Part shown: in pieces, positions 43,961-57,300 of the stretch
Numbering within the stretch: position 1 is the stretch's first letter
Layout of the letters: each line of letters begins with the position of its first letter
NCBI RefSeq assembly: GCF_026914185.1
Contig: NC_070572.1
Coordinates: 2,790,001-2,854,000, forward strand
Reading direction: 5' to 3'
DNA length: 64,000 nt
Origin: Puccinia triticina
Taxonomy: Eukaryota > Basidiomycota > Pucciniomycetes > Pucciniales > Pucciniaceae
Position numbers and translations under genes: made by a program
Notes under the pieces: generated by a model
Told to the model about the DNA's origin: nothing
The model's input: only the letters and a program-made list of their open reading frames with translations
Database searches by the model: none

Positions 43961-46123
43961 GTGCACAGAGAGGTTTGTGCAGTGTGCAAAGTATGCCCGT
44001 TCTTCAAAGGTGATTTTTCAAGCCTCTGATGTAATTATCATCTTATCATTATGTCTGCAAGCTTGATATAGTTAAATTTCTGTATTGTAACCTTTTTTCA
44101 GTTATTTTATGCTGTAATACTGGGAAGTTACATGTAACTTTAACAGGTCACTGTTGCTATGTACCAACCATCAAAAACCCTGGGTTATAATTTAACCCCC
44201 TAGTCTTGGAGAAGAACCTGGCAAGTCCCTACTAGTCAGCCTTATTGTATAAATTGGATTACTTCCCATTAATGGTTCTGCAATCCTCCCATATTTACAC
44301 AAACTAATTCTTAATTCTTTGTAGAAAAAATGTTTATCTAAGCCTGGCATTTATTGCTGTTGTGTGTGCTGGCTATGATTTTGTTGCACTGCAAGAAAAA
44401 CTCACGCAACTGACACCAGTTGAAATGTGAGAGCTCCAAAGAAGCTTAGGGTGATATGCAAGCCTCTGTCAGTCACTGTGCATAATGCAGTGACTGTGCA
44501 AATAACTGTTGTGTCCTTGTCCAGCATGACAACAGCTGTTACACAGGAGCATCTTGCATGTCAACTGGCGCCAGTTGCGCAAGCTTTTCTTGCAGTGATG
44601 GTGTCTAATTTTAGGATTTAGCGTATACCCACATACGGGCAGTCCTCCTTTGTTTCAGATTTTTTTTTTCTTGCAAAACTGAGACAACATGTGTAAATAT
44701 GTACTTATACTAAAAACCAGGGAAATTTGTTTCAAAAATCAGCAGCTTGGCTTTTTTCCCCTGTGATGTGAGGGCTGTACAAGGTAGGGCCGGAACCTAT
44801 GTACCACTCAAGTTCAGTTGTTTGATGATCACAGCTTCAGAAAAATGGCCCGAGCGGAGAGCTTGTGATTCGTGGCTGTTCCGGAAGCACCTAGCCTAAC
44901 ACAATCCCCTCGTTCCAGGGGCCGAAGGACCGGCGCGCCGGGGGCGCCTCGCGAAGCGAGCCTCTGGAAGAGGGGCTTGCAACTTAAGTGCCCGTCCTGG
45001 GGTGAGAGATTTCCCATTTTCGCTGTATTTTGGGTAATATTCACTTCAACCGTGGATGGCGTCTTCATCTGAGCTCCCCCTCGGATGAGATGCACATTTC
45101 CCAGCAGGCGGGCATCTTGCCTTCCTGCTGGTATTTTTTTTATTAAACATTCTTTAGAAAAATATCACTTTCCTGAGACTTGAAAGCTCTTGAAAGCTGG
45201 AGCTCAGCTCGGAGCAGGAAGGAATGGGAATCCACATGGAGCTGTACTCTAGAAGATACAGCCCATCAGTTTTTTTTTTCAGATCATTGACGGCCGCAAT
45301 TCATGCAAGGATGGAATGCATCCGACTGGCGGGCTTCATACAGTGCAAGCCCTGAACAATCTGCCGGTCACTCGTCTCAAAAATGTAAAACTTCAAAGGG
45401 CCATGGCCACCGGATGGTTTGCTGGATTTTATCCATGCTTGGGCATGGGAAGGGCCGGATGTAGGCCTTTCAATTGGTGTAACAGGCCTCGGGAAATTCC
45501 CTCTGCAAGATAGGGAACAAGCGGAGGCAAATTCCTCCCACCTAAATTTGAAAACCGCTCACGCCAAAAGTCAGGGATACCCCACAAGCCCCTCTTTCAG
45601 AGGCTCGCTCCGCGAGAGGCGCCCGGCGGTGTTTCACCCGCCTCCCTCTGAAACGAGGGGCTTGTGTTAAGCTAGCGGAAGCACCCAGACCAGAAAGTTG
45701 CAGGTGTGTGTTTCATAGGATGTCGTCATACACAACTGTCAACGCTTGCTTCCGTTTGGCTCCCTGGCTGGTTGGGTGTCGATGGAAAAGCTGTACAGGA
45801 TCCCTGGCTGGCCGGCAGCGTGTTTGAGAGAAGCTCGCCCAGCCCACAGTCCACACAGCCATACCTCTAGGCCCACCACCAGCTCCCCCGGCCTGGAACC
45901 ATACCATCAAGAGCACTCCTGACCTCCAGAAGTCATACATAGCAGTTCGGTCAGTGCATGGAGCCTCGGCTGGACCACATTCTTGGTTCGTACTTGCTTG
46001 GATGAATTATGAGACTGACACTACTACCACTGGGAATAGATTGGAAGATCGAGCTACCCGGGCCAGTCAGTTCACTTGCGAAATTGGAAGCCAATAGGAG
46101 CGGGACTGCCGATTAAGACGGAT
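43961..46123. other. intergenic with two hairpins
   Basis: No gene supported. Hairpins of the dispersed family at 44893-44989 (TAACACAATCCCCTC...GAGGGGCTTGC) and 45583-45671 (CACAAGCCCCTC...GAGGGGCTTGTGTTAA), both with inner CGCGAAGCG or CGCTCCGCG words. The last few hundred bases probably hold the promoter of the NADH dehydrogenase gene. Confidence 0.4.
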
Positions 46124-48474
46124 ATGATTACTCAACTTGGGTTGCGATCGATCGGAAGGCTCGCCAGTGCGTTGTACCACTCTTTTCGAATTGCATAGAC
46201 GACGAAAGAGAATAGAAAGGTTTCCGCGATGCTGATGGATATGTATTTGATTTGATTGGGTTGCTACTCGCTCTTTTTAGGTCATCAGCGTTCTGCTCTG
46301 CTCCAAGTGAGACCGCCGGGGTCGAATGTACCAGTGACGAGGGAAGGCCATCGATGGATATCGACCAGCAAAGTTAATCGGATTTCCTTCGCCCGAGCCG
46401 ATAAGCAATTGGTCTTGAGTGCTCAACAGACAGCCCCGCCACCCGGTTCGAGCACCCATCCAGAGGAACCTTCGAGCGTCCCTCCGCCGCCCAAAGTCAA
46501 ACCCCCAACTCACCGTCTTCGCACCTTTGCCCGCACGGTCCTCGTCCTCGTCCTCTCGGCATCTGGTTACGTCGTCTGGAGAGCATGGGAAGAACGTAAT
46601 CCTCCAGAACAACTTCCCCATGACCCCGAGAAAAAGACTATCGTTGTTCTCGGCAATGGCTGGGGCGCCTCTAGTTTCCTCAAGGGCCTAGATACTGAGA
46701 ACTTCAATGTCGTAAGTGCACCATTATTCTTCTTTCAAGTGACAACCGGAGAGTTTAGTTTTGGACTTGCATTTTGCCTGGTCATCTAGGTGGTCATCAG
46801 TCCTCGGAATTATTTCTGCTTTACTCCTCTCTTGCCTTCTGTGACCGTCGGAACCATTGAGCCCAGATCGGTAATCGAGCCTACCCGATTTATCACCCGA
46901 CATAAGCAGCGAGCCGTCCATTGTTTTGAAGCAACGGCGACAGAGGTTGATCCGAAGAAGAAGACGGTCCGGTTCACGGACGAATCGGAGATCAAAGGGG
47001 ACGTGACGGAGACGGAGATCGGATATGACTACTTGATCTATGCGGTTGGTGCTGAGAATAATACGTTTGGAATACCAGGCGTACGAGAGCATGGATGTTT
47101 CTTGAAAGAATTGAACGACGCCGAGAAGATCCGTAAGAAGTTAATGGATTGTATCGAGACGGCAACATTCAAAGATCAATCCCCAGAGGAGGTCGACCGA
47201 TTACTCCACATGGTTGTCGTCGGTGGCGGGCCGACGGGAGTGGAATATGCAGCCGAGTTGCACGACTTTTTAGTTGACGATCTCTCGAGATGGTATCCGG
47301 AGATCGCCGGCAAAGTAAAGATCACTCTGATCGAAGCCTTACCCAACGTACTCCCGATGTTTTCTAAACAGGTAAACTCCTGATGCTTTATATTATTTGT
47401 CTTAACCCCTACCTCTAAGCCTTAACCCCCCTCAATCATGCCCATCTCTCACTTATCATTCTCCCGCTCCGCAACAGTTGATCGATTACACCACCCAGAC
47501 TTTCATGTCCAATCGGATTAACGTGTTGACGAAAACGATGGTCAAAGAGGTCAATCCAAAATCAATCACTGCTTTGGATGAGAGGAAGCAACTCATGGAG
47601 GTCAGTCGAACCAAAGCACTTCACAATAAGAGCTCAAACGGATTGATTGATTCCTCCGCGGGCGTATTTGCACTCGACAACCCCTCACCAAAAACAAAAA
47701 CAAAAATAGATTCCATATGGTTTATTGGTCTGGGCTACTGGAAACACATCCCGGGAGCTGACGCGACAGTTGATGGCTGCTCTACCGGAGCACCAAACCC
47801 AGAAACGAGGCTTGCTAGTCGATGATCACCTTTCGGTGCTTGGTGCTGATGGCATTTATGCTCTGGGAGATTGCACTGCGACCTCTTACGCTCCAACTGC
47901 TCAAGCGGCTAGTCAGCAAGGCCAATACCTCGCTCGACGCTTTGGCTTGATGGCTAAACGCGAAAAACTTGAAAATCAACTTGTTTTGGCTAAGCAGGCT
48001 GGAAGCCTGGAGGAACAGGAGTAAGTGTGGATGCTAGAAAACCGATGTGAAAAAGAGTACAGTCATGCTAATGGTGCACTGATTGTTTTCTTCTTTGGTA
48101 AAAACAGAGCGACTCTCAAGTCGCTCAATCGAACAAACTTGAAAGAATTTAAATATAGCCATCAAGGATCATTGGCCTACATCGGCTCGGATAAAGCGAT
48201 TGCTGATTTGCCTTTCTTCAACGGAAACATTGCGACCGGTGGAGTAGCCACCTATTTCTTCTGGAGATCGGCCTATGTCTCCATGGCTTTCTCCTTCAGA
48301 AACCGCGTCTTGGTCTGCACTGATTGGGTCAAGGTCAAGCTGTTTGGACGGTTCGTTCCCCCCTTTTATAGATCATCCTTCCGATTGCCGGAACGCTGTT
48401 TTGACCTTTTTATCTCTGTTCTTGAAATATCCTTCATTGGCTCGTCGGACTGTAGGGACGTCTCAAGAGCTTAA
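46124..48474 (+). CDS. mitochondrial type II NADH:ubiquinone oxidoreductase (NDH-2), 7 exons
   Basis: Transfers electrons from NADH to ubiquinone without proton pumping, at the inner mitochondrial membrane. Exons by eye: 46124-46166, 46281-46711, 46790-47371, 47478-47600, 47710-48020, 48108-48350, 48456-48474; phases agree, 583 residues. The short first exon is inferred: it gives an Arg/Ser/Leu presequence (MITQLGLRSIGRLA) and supplies the only in-frame ATG. A hydrophobic helix at about 100-113 precedes the FAD-binding VVLGNGWGASSF (about 136-147). The NADH-binding VVVGGGPTGVEYAAEL is at about 300-315, the second flavin motif YALGDCTA near 443-450. The C-terminal WVKVKLFGRDVSRA closes as in fungal enzymes. 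No EF-hand seen. External or internal orientation cannot be decided. Confidence 0.92.
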
Positions 48475-50816
48475 AACTGACCAAAACCAGCCAAAGACTA
48501 TCGCTTTCCTCAAGCACAACATATTGTTTCTAATTTCTAATTGGAGCACCCAGAACGTGTCTTATCTCATTCACCCATCACAATTATTACTTCCAACATA
48601 GAGCCTAATGGAACTTCTTTTCACTTGTCATTCATATTCACAAATAGAAGCAGAGGTTTAATAATGTAAATAGTTGTGACCTATATATACAGAACTTCAA
48701 AATACTCTTCATTGTTCTTCCCTAATCCTTTGTCCAGAGAGAGCTTATTTTTCATCTTGCTGTCTGCTTTGAATCTGATCTCTCTCCTTTTGTTTTTTCT
48801 TCAAAATATACAGGATGATGGTGGAATTGTTTGATTTTTACATGATTCTTCACAGTTATAGATGAATCACTACAAACAAGAATAAAACTAGCTCTCATTG
48901 GTATTTACATAGACCCAAGCTTTTTACCAAAATACCGCAGGTCATCTCCAAAGCCAAATGGACACATGTTTGGAAGACCCTTCTGCTGTCCAGCTGATTG
49001 TGTGCGACAGGATTGGAAGTGGGATGCGCACGCACACCCCATTTTTGGCCAAATTGTGAGGCACCCGCCCTTCGAGCTTAACTCTCTTTCTCACAGAGAG
49101 GCTTGCCCCCAAGTGGCCAATTATGGTTTGAATGCTGACGGGCCTTGGGCCCGGCCAACCTCCAATTTCCACTATTTCCCTCATTCCGCATCACCCGCTG
49201 GCCAGATGGGGTTGTGAGTGGCACATCCTTGAAGCCCATATTCTTGTGCAGGCAGCAACCTATTCATCACCCATCATTCCCCCCATACTGCTGCTGGACA
49301 TGCTTCCAAAAACCATGCCAAGCTTGCTTCAGAAAAATGAAGGGGTTTTTTCAACTCCTGTACACCTTTTGTATACAACTTGTATACCACACGTAGTACG
49401 TTCCCTTGTTAAAAAATGATACAGGGATGCATACTTGAGAGCAAAAAGTCATCTCCCATGCATTTGCACGTGTACAGTTGTATGGTCAATCCTTAAATCT
49501 TGGAGTCATGAAGTTACATGCCTTCTGCATTCAAACCATTAGAGAAACAAAACCCTGTGGCCTATGTAGTCTTGAAAAAAAGATTTAGGCCTTCAATTTG
49601 GCTACTGGGTGGCCAATTTGGTCCACAGGAATCAGGATGGTACACGGTAGTTTCAAAGTGTGGTCAAAAACACCTCCAGTTTGGCTGTCAAATTGATGGA
49701 TCCCCCTTGTGCATCATCCGGTGTTGACCAACAAACAACCACCCATGCATCAGAAATTCTCAACCCGCCCGCCAGCAAGCATTTGGGCAAACAGCTGGCA
49801 AAATTTTGGCCTGCCAACCAAAGCGGCAACTTGACATCAACCCACCTGCAACCCCCCAAAAAAACTGATTCTGCTTCTTTGTTCTTGGGACAGTTGTTGG
49901 TTCTCTCACAAGGCACTTCCAACAAGAATTTGGGCCCACCAGGGCACTTGTTTTGGATTTTATTGCATTTTGTAGTTTTTATAAAATCGTTGTTATTTGC
50001 TTTTTGACTTTTTTTTACTTTGTGGTTCTAAGGAGTAAAAAATGTGTGGATGAGACAGAAAAAAGAGAAATCAGACCAAATACCAACAGAGAAAAATAAA
50101 ATGGGAGGGAAAAAAATTGGCAGTGTTGATCAGGCTACTGGGCCAGGGCAGCTTCTGAATCAAGAAGCGCGGCCGTGTATTTGTTATAATCTCTCAACTG
50201 AAGCAAATAGTGAGAGAGGCAATGATATCAGTACCTTCAGAATCATCAAATACAACCTAATTTTCTATTAAGATGTTGGAGCAGCATAGAATTAAGAATC
50301 AGGGTTCACAATTTAATTTCACAAAACTTTGGAGGTCAATTTAAGGCCTTTATGAACAAAATTTGAGAATTGTGGCAAACTGTTCAGGATGGGGTGTTGC
50401 TCACCATTCAGTTCAGCTTAGGGTTTTAAAAAAAAATGGACATAGTTGAAGATTGTGAATTGCTCAGTGACAGTACTTGAGTTAACTATAACTGTGGAGA
50501 GAGTATGCCAAATGAATGATGTGGGTGATATTCACCAGGTTAATATCAGATGCTTTAAGAAATTCCGTGATGCTCTTATCATCGGGTTAAAGTGATTCCG
50601 AGTTGGGTGATACCAACCATTCAGAATTCACCGAATTTGTAACCCATTGTCAATTTGATAACTGGCAAAACTTCAACTTAACCACCGACTGCTACAAAGC
50701 TTTTTTATATTTATCCGCAGTGATCGCTATCAATCAAAGATGACACTCAATTACTGCTCTCGGACTTCCGCAAAGGTGGTAGGGATTCATTGATTCCCTG
50801 TAGTATTCATTGAGCA
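48475..50816. other. intergenic
   Basis: 3' flank of the dehydrogenase followed by AT-rich non-coding sequence. A weak hairpin-like 'cttaactctct...agagaggcttg' occurs at about 49077-49108. No coding or repeat structure supported. Confidence 0.35.
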
Positions 50817-51214
50817 TTAAGATCGCTTTTGCATCATCTCTGCGTTGTGTTCGGAAAACCTAGCACCGATTCTTTCCGAGTGTTTCAAAAATTTATCCGC
50901 ACAATTGTTGACGCAACTTTCCTAATGTTCGAATGAGGGAAACGTAAAGATTAGCTACCTAGTTACTCGAACAACATCCTCGATATCAGACGGGAGTGGG
51001 GGAAGTATAGACAGACAGTGAATCAGAACAAGAAAAGGGGAGAAAAACTGACTTCTTTTGAAGACAAAGCCCTCGACGTAAAATCTTGACAGCAACTTGT
51101 AAAACATCTTTCGACCAATGAAGAATATAATTTCAAGAAATCTTTCATTTGTTTCTGTTCGATCAATCGGTTCAAATGAGCGGAATCTTGAGAGCTCAAC
51201 GAAGACGCGTCCAT
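50817..51214 (-). CDS. TIM9: Tim9, small TIM chaperone of the mitochondrial intermembrane space
   Basis: Two exons, 51214-51053 and 50921-50817, separated by a 131-bp GT-AG intron, give 88 residues, the usual Tim9 length. The conserved [23 protein letters not shown] and the twin CX3C motifs CFTSC (about residues 37-41) and CVNNC (about 57-61) are present, as is the C-terminal [12 protein letters not shown]. Tim9 forms a hexamer with Tim10 that escorts hydrophobic carrier proteins to the TIM22 complex; the four cysteines form disulfides through Mia40. The second exon is too short to stand out on its own. Its 5' end lies about 345 bp from the hAT element at 51560. Confidence 0.95.
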
Positions 51215-51559
51215 CTAGATTCTGGTGAATATTTATCTGGTGGGATAGATTTTTTAATCAACGGAGATTTGGATCGAAAGATCGATTGGTCTAGTTGAAT
51301 CGATATGCGGCCGTCGTTAACCCAGGCGCGGAGGCAGCAACAAGTAATTAGACTGGTTAGTTTTAGGATATAGACTCAAAGAAAGGCGTTCCATCAGCTC
51401 ACAACAAGGTCCAAGTGGTGTCGGGGTATTTATTGGTTTTGGCTTGGTTGACTCGAAACGGGTACGTACTACGAACTGATAATCAGATGTCTATCGGGTC
51501 GGCCCGCCCACAGGCTGCCCGGGCCCGCTCAAGTTTGCGTGTTCGGTCACTACTTTCTA

Positions 51560-54329
51560 TAGGCATGGCTATCGGGCGGGCCGGCCGACAGGTCGCCCGA
51601 GCCCGCCCGGGCTTGGGCCGGCATTCTGGGGATTTTTTGAAAGTTGGCCCGGCCTGCCAGACCCGCATCAGAAATCGGGCGGGTCCGGGTAGCCCGTCGG
51701 GCGCCCGATGGGCTTCCCCCGGGGGGGGCCGGTGGTGCTTAGTGGGGATATCTGTGATATCATATATGGTATATGTGTGTGTACCGACCGGCCCGCCAGA
51801 TCACAACTCTACCGGACCACCAAATTCAAACATTCAAGGTCGAGACTTGACATGGCAGGTTCAACTTCTAACGGCGAAGGCGAGGAACCTGATATTGTTT
51901 TTGCTGAGACTCCTGGGATTCAGACTCTGACTCCAGCAGTAACCACCAATGGTGTTGGCAATTCAGCGGATGAATCTCAGTTGAAGAAAAGAAAACTCAC
52001 AAGTGGGGTTTGAGAACACTTCACAAAGATAATTGGTTTGTTTATCCCCTCCCCTCTTCAGCCAGTCATGTCTGTCCACTAACTCGTTGTCTTATTTTTT
52101 GATTTATTGTTTATGATTTTTACAAGAAACCAACGGCAAGGAGAAGGCGCAGTGCAATTACTGCAATACAAAACTAACAGGAGGCTCATCCGCTGGAACT
52201 AACCACCTCCAAAGACACTCACTCAAATGCATCGCCGAGAAAGGCGGCGTTATTGGACCCCGACAAGGCCTGCTCAACTTCAACTCGTCAACTGGAGCTA
52301 GTAGCATGGGTGGTGTATGGATTTTCAATCAAGGAAAGATCCGTGAACGTTTGGCCAAAATGATCATTGAGCACAAGTACCCTTTTGCAATGGTCGAACA
52401 CCAGGGGTTCAACAGATTGATGAAGGAGGCTCAGCCCCAGTTTGCAATGCCGGGACAAAAGGCAATTCAAAGCAATTGTATCAAGCTCTTCAATGAGCGT
52501 AAGGCAGCTCTCATCCGCCAGATCGACCAGCAAGCCAATCATATTGCCTTGACAACTGAATTGTGGACGGCCTCTGATCTTACGGGCTACATGGTGGTCA
52601 CTGGGGCACCTTGTTAAGGTGATACTCAGTTTTTGACCCCTTCTGCCTCCGCACTCCGGCCCAGCAACCTCCAACCGCCTCAGCCAGGTTATCCAAGATT
52701 GGAATGTGGTGGGCAAGGTCCAATTTATCACAGTCGACAATGCGACATCAAACACTGCAGCAATGGTTTGACTTAAGTGATTTGTGGACGATCGCAGAGC
52801 AACTCCAGGCTCTGCTACCTTGGAGTACTTTCATTTGCGCTGCTTAGTGCACATTATAAACTTGGTTGTCAAAGACGGGATCAAGCTTGCTGGGATGGCC
52901 GTCGAACAACTTTGTTCTAGTGTCCACTGGATCCATGGGTCTCCTTCTCGCACGGACGCCTTCAAAAAGGCCCTAACAGCCGTCAACATTGACCTCAAGA
53001 TGAGGCATCCATTGGAGGATGTTCCTACCCGATGGAACTCGACCTACTTGATGATTGAGTCCTCCTTGCCTTGTAAGTTGGCCTTCCAGGAACTTGCAAT
53101 TCAGGACAACAAGTTTGCGGATTGCCCGTCGGAGGCTCAGTGGGAGGAACTCCGAGTCATGGAGAAGTTCCTTGAACCTTTTTCCCAAGGTCAGTTGATG
53201 CTTCCTTAAAGGAAGCCAAAGGATGTTCCTTTCAATGGCTCATTATTTCTCTGTGTTTCTGTTTTGTGTAGCCACCGTACTATGGAGTGGTACTCAATAC
53301 CCAACTAGCAACCAAGGTTACCGTGCAATGGCTGCAATTGAAAAGCAACTCAACAAGAGTGGAACAGTACCCCTCCTAGCCGACATGATAAAACCCATGA
53401 AGTTAAAATTTGAAAAGTACTGGGAGCCGGTGAAAGAACTCCTCGCCATTGCCCTCATCCTTGACCCCCGTTACAAGATGTGATTCCTCCGCTACAGCCT
53501 CAAGCAGAACTCTGCATCTGCTGAAGATCTCAACGATTTCTTAGGAAAGGTTTGGGTGACGTTGTTGGATCTGTGGAACCGGTATGTTCCAGCACCAGCG
53601 GCCAATCCAAATACCGCCAGCAGCAAGCCCAAGCTCATTTCTAGCACAAAGAAGTTGTTCAATCAAGACCTTTCCGCCTTTCATGAGTACATGGCTGGGA
53701 GTATGGACTCCTCACAACATAACGCGCCGGCAGCTGAATTAGATCTTTATCTTGAAGAGCGCAACCTCATTCTCCCTGAAGATTCTGATTTTGATCTACT
53801 TGGCTGGTGGAAACTCAATGCTTCCCGATTTCCTTCATTATCCAAGCTCGCCAGGACACTCCTCATGATTCCGATCACCTCAGTGGCTTCTGAGTCTGCA
53901 TTCTCTACTGGTGGTCGGGTTCTTGACGATTATTGGATGCGCCTCAGCGAAGAAGCGGTTGAGGCCTTGATTTGCACCCAAGACTGGATGAAGGCCGGCA
54001 ACCTAGCTGCCAAGTGAATATTTTTCCTTATCATTTTCTTTTCTTATGTCTATCTATCACCGCTCCTCCCTCAAAAAAATTGTCTCCGGTGCTTTATAGG
54101 CTCACAAGAGCCTGCTTTAGGCTGCGTTGTTGAAAAAATAAACTTTTCATTTTTTTGGGTGGGGCCTGCGGGCCTCCCATGGGCTACCCGCGGGCAGTCC
54201 GCAAGCTAAACAGGTTTGGGCCGGGCGGCATTTTGAGACAAATTTGCCCGGCCCGACACGCCTGATTACTTTGCGGCCCGCAGTGGGCTGGCCCGCGGGC
54301 GGCCCGAGCCCGCCCAATAGCCATGCCTA
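51560..54329 (+). mobile_element. hAT transposon with GC-rich ends
   Basis: Inverted ends TAGGCATGGCTATYGGGCGGGC-like at 51560 and 54329, continuing as 150-bp GC-rich arms made of GCCCG/CGGGC words. A second partial copy of the left end (CTATCGGGTCGGCCCGCC) lies just outside at 51490-51535. No matching 8-bp duplication was found (ACTTTCTA against ATGATGAC). The right end abuts the reading frame of MULE copy 2. Confidence 0.7.
51852..54017 (+). pseudogene. hAT (Ac-like) transposase, decayed
   Basis: Starts MAGSTSNGEGEEPDIV at 51852. A BED finger spans the first intron (about 52011-52130): EHFTKI before it and CNYCNTKLTGGSSAGTNHLQRH after it. Core blocks: ALTTELWTASDLTGYMV near 52550, RCLVHIINLVVKDG near 52840, PTRWNSTYLMI near 53025. 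The C-terminal hAT dimerisation domain is at about 53740-54000: ELDLYLEERN, LGWWKLNASRFPSLSKLARTLL, TSVASESAFSTGGRV. Stops at about 52012 (Trp to TGA in the BED region), near 52616 and at 53480 break it. It is closer in layout to plant-type Ac/Tip100 hATs than the transposase at 39817, so two separate hAT lineages are present. Confidence 0.8.
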
Positions 54330-57300
54330 ATGATGACCAGGCTGATTTCAATGATGAACCAGCCAATGCTGATGATGAGGACATGGACGATGACAATGCC
54401 AATCATCAGCAAGGAAGACAATCAAAAGAAAAAGAATGGTTTCTCCCCAAAATGGGTGACCATTACAACTTACAAGATGTACATTGATCACGGATGTAAG
54501 CTTGACAAGCAAGGCTATCCAATCTACCCCAATTGACGGACAACATTTGTGCACTTACCTGAAGACAACATCACAAATTTTGGATCAGTTGGATTTGCAA
54601 AGACGAGCTCGGTCAGCTATTGCAGCAACAGGATGTGGAAAATTACTCGGTATTTCTGTCTTGCTGCTCTGGTCTGCAACAATCCGTCCTGCAAGTGGGC
54701 TGGTTCTCCCCCTACTGGAAAAGGAGGTCAAGAAAATCTTGAAAAAGGGTAAGTAAGGTTGGATGAGTTGCAAAATACTTTTGCAACTCACATTTTACAA
54801 CCGTTAATTTCAAATTTACAACCCTTTTACTTACCTTTTTTACAACTCTTATTTTTGCATTTCATCAGCCTCATCAAATTCCGCGGGCTAGCAAACAAGT
54901 GCAAAGGCACTGTTCACCATCAGACATGTCCTTAATCCGTGGCCATCCGTTTTGACCACCATCTCCCATCAGGATGGGGGCTCCTCAGGCACAAGGTTAA
55001 ACACCCTCATCCTTGGCCCAAAGATAAGAAGCCCAACCCGCTCGCGAATAAAGAGGTGAAAGAGGAGATCAAGAAGAATCCCAAAGCTGGCGCACTCAGG
55101 CTTAAGGTAAGCCACTTTTATCATTGTATACTCCCCGCTCATTCCTTCTGACCTAATTTCTTTTATTTTCCTTACCTTTTTCACCCTTTATGTAGATGGG
55201 AAAGCCTACCAATCCTCAATCCGGCTTTGAAAGTGTGGCTTCAATCCGCCCATATTACCAGAATGAAGATTGGCTCGCCTATTATTGCCAAACCATCTTA
55301 GCTGAGTTGGGATTAGCGCCAGACAAACTTGGCGCTGGCGTTGGCAACAAATTCATCTTGGACAAGTTTGGATGGGCCACATAAGTTAATTTTTTTACAA
55401 TCTTTATTTGAAATTTACAACTCATTTAAATTTTACAACTCACAAGTCTTGTTGCCCAACAAACAGTTGGGGGATGTGGATTATTTTGTGCTTGTTCATG
55501 CCAAACACCGAGCATTTCACCTTCCAGACAAGATGGATGGCTGATTGCTTACTTGCTTGCAATTGGAACAATCAGGTGTACAGCGGCAGTCTCATATCCG
55601 ACGTCACTTACCAATACTTTGAGACAGGATACCTGCTGACCACTTCAATGTTTTGCAAAGATCTTCAACATTGGATCCCTGTTCAATTGAACTGGATGCA
55701 AGGGCCCAGTGAAGGATACTATCAGATCCACTTCACTACTCTCTTCTGGCAATTTCTGAAGCCATTGATCACCCCAGCCAAGAGGGACATGCTGGTCTGC
55801 AAGGTCCTTGACTTCTCATGGGCTCAAGTCAAAGGATTTGTGTTGGCTTACATCAAAGTCTTTTGTCAAGGCACTTGCAAGGAAGTAAGGGCAATGTTGA
55901 ATGGTTGCCGGGAGCATTACAGACAATTGGTCACTTGCATCAAACGTAATCAAGCCCTTATAACCATAGATCAGGAGGTAAGCCATCAGCTTAAATGACT
56001 TGTAAAATTATTTTACAAAGTCTTACAAACCTTTATGACTTGTAAAATCATATATCTCAAATTTGCAGCTCATAATACTAACAAACAATGGTCATTTTTT
56101 CCACAGGAACCCTTCCAAAAGGCATGCATGGGCCTCCTGGAGCGTGCCTAACTGGATGGCCAAACCCACAAACAAAAGGTTGACTACATACAACATTGTT
56201 ACACCAAGGTCCGCAAATGGCACAATTGGTGGACAGTTTGGATATTGAGGCGCTCTTGTTCCCTTCTTGAACTCCGCAACTTGAGGACACAACCAATGGC
56301 CCATCGGATGGCCTTCCTGATACCACCAATGCCCAGGAAAGCATGCATCTGATTTACTATTGGCTCAGGTAAGCATGGGTTGTAAAATATGGATTGCAAA
56401 TTTTCTAAAATTCACATTTCACTTACCCTGTTTGTTTGAAATCCCAAGCAATGGAAGGCAATGCCTTATGGTAGGGATGATTGACTTGTACACCTGTGTT
56501 GACATGCTTAAACACAACTGGAACACGGTGATGAAAGGAATCCCAATCCGCTGTGGAGCGGACACGGGGAAGAACATAGGTCAAACCTTGGGCTTGGGAA
56601 AGAAGCACAAGCGGTCCAAGTATGTCAACAATGGAAGACCACCGGATACCACTGATGACCTGGTCAATGGACATAAGAAAAATAAATCATGAGCAGGACA
56701 GCCTCCAAATTTGATAAATCAAAACAGAAACCTCTGGGCGGCCTATCCCTTGTATCAAGCAAACCATGAGTCACAGAATAATAACCAACGCTGGCTCGCT
56801 GCCAGCTTGGAATCTATATACATGCTGTTCAACCTGTTGTGGCTTGGTGGAATCAGCGGAAAGGGGAAGGATATCTTCACCCATTTGGCCCATCACTTCT
56901 CATGTTTATCCAGTGGCAAATTAAACGGCGGCACCTCTATCAGATCAACTATCACACGTGGCCAAAACCACATGCTCAAGGTTTTGAATGCAAAATATCC
57001 AGCAAGCTTCATCCCTGGCGCTTTCTGATTGGCCAACTACTTTCTTGAGGTTGCCTTGGATCCAAACTCCACCAGAGCCCAGATTACAAGAAACTCTTCC
57101 AGCTCCACAATCATCAAACGTTTACCTGAAAACTGAAGCCTGATACACTGCAGCTCCATCCAACTCGTGCCAATCAAAGCTTCCACATCATCGCCATCAA
57201 GCCTCAGATGTTTGACTCCAACAGGATTCCCTACTCTGATGTTGCCCAGCTTGTCAAGAGATGGCAATCAACGGGTTTGATCGGTCATCCTGGTCTTGTG

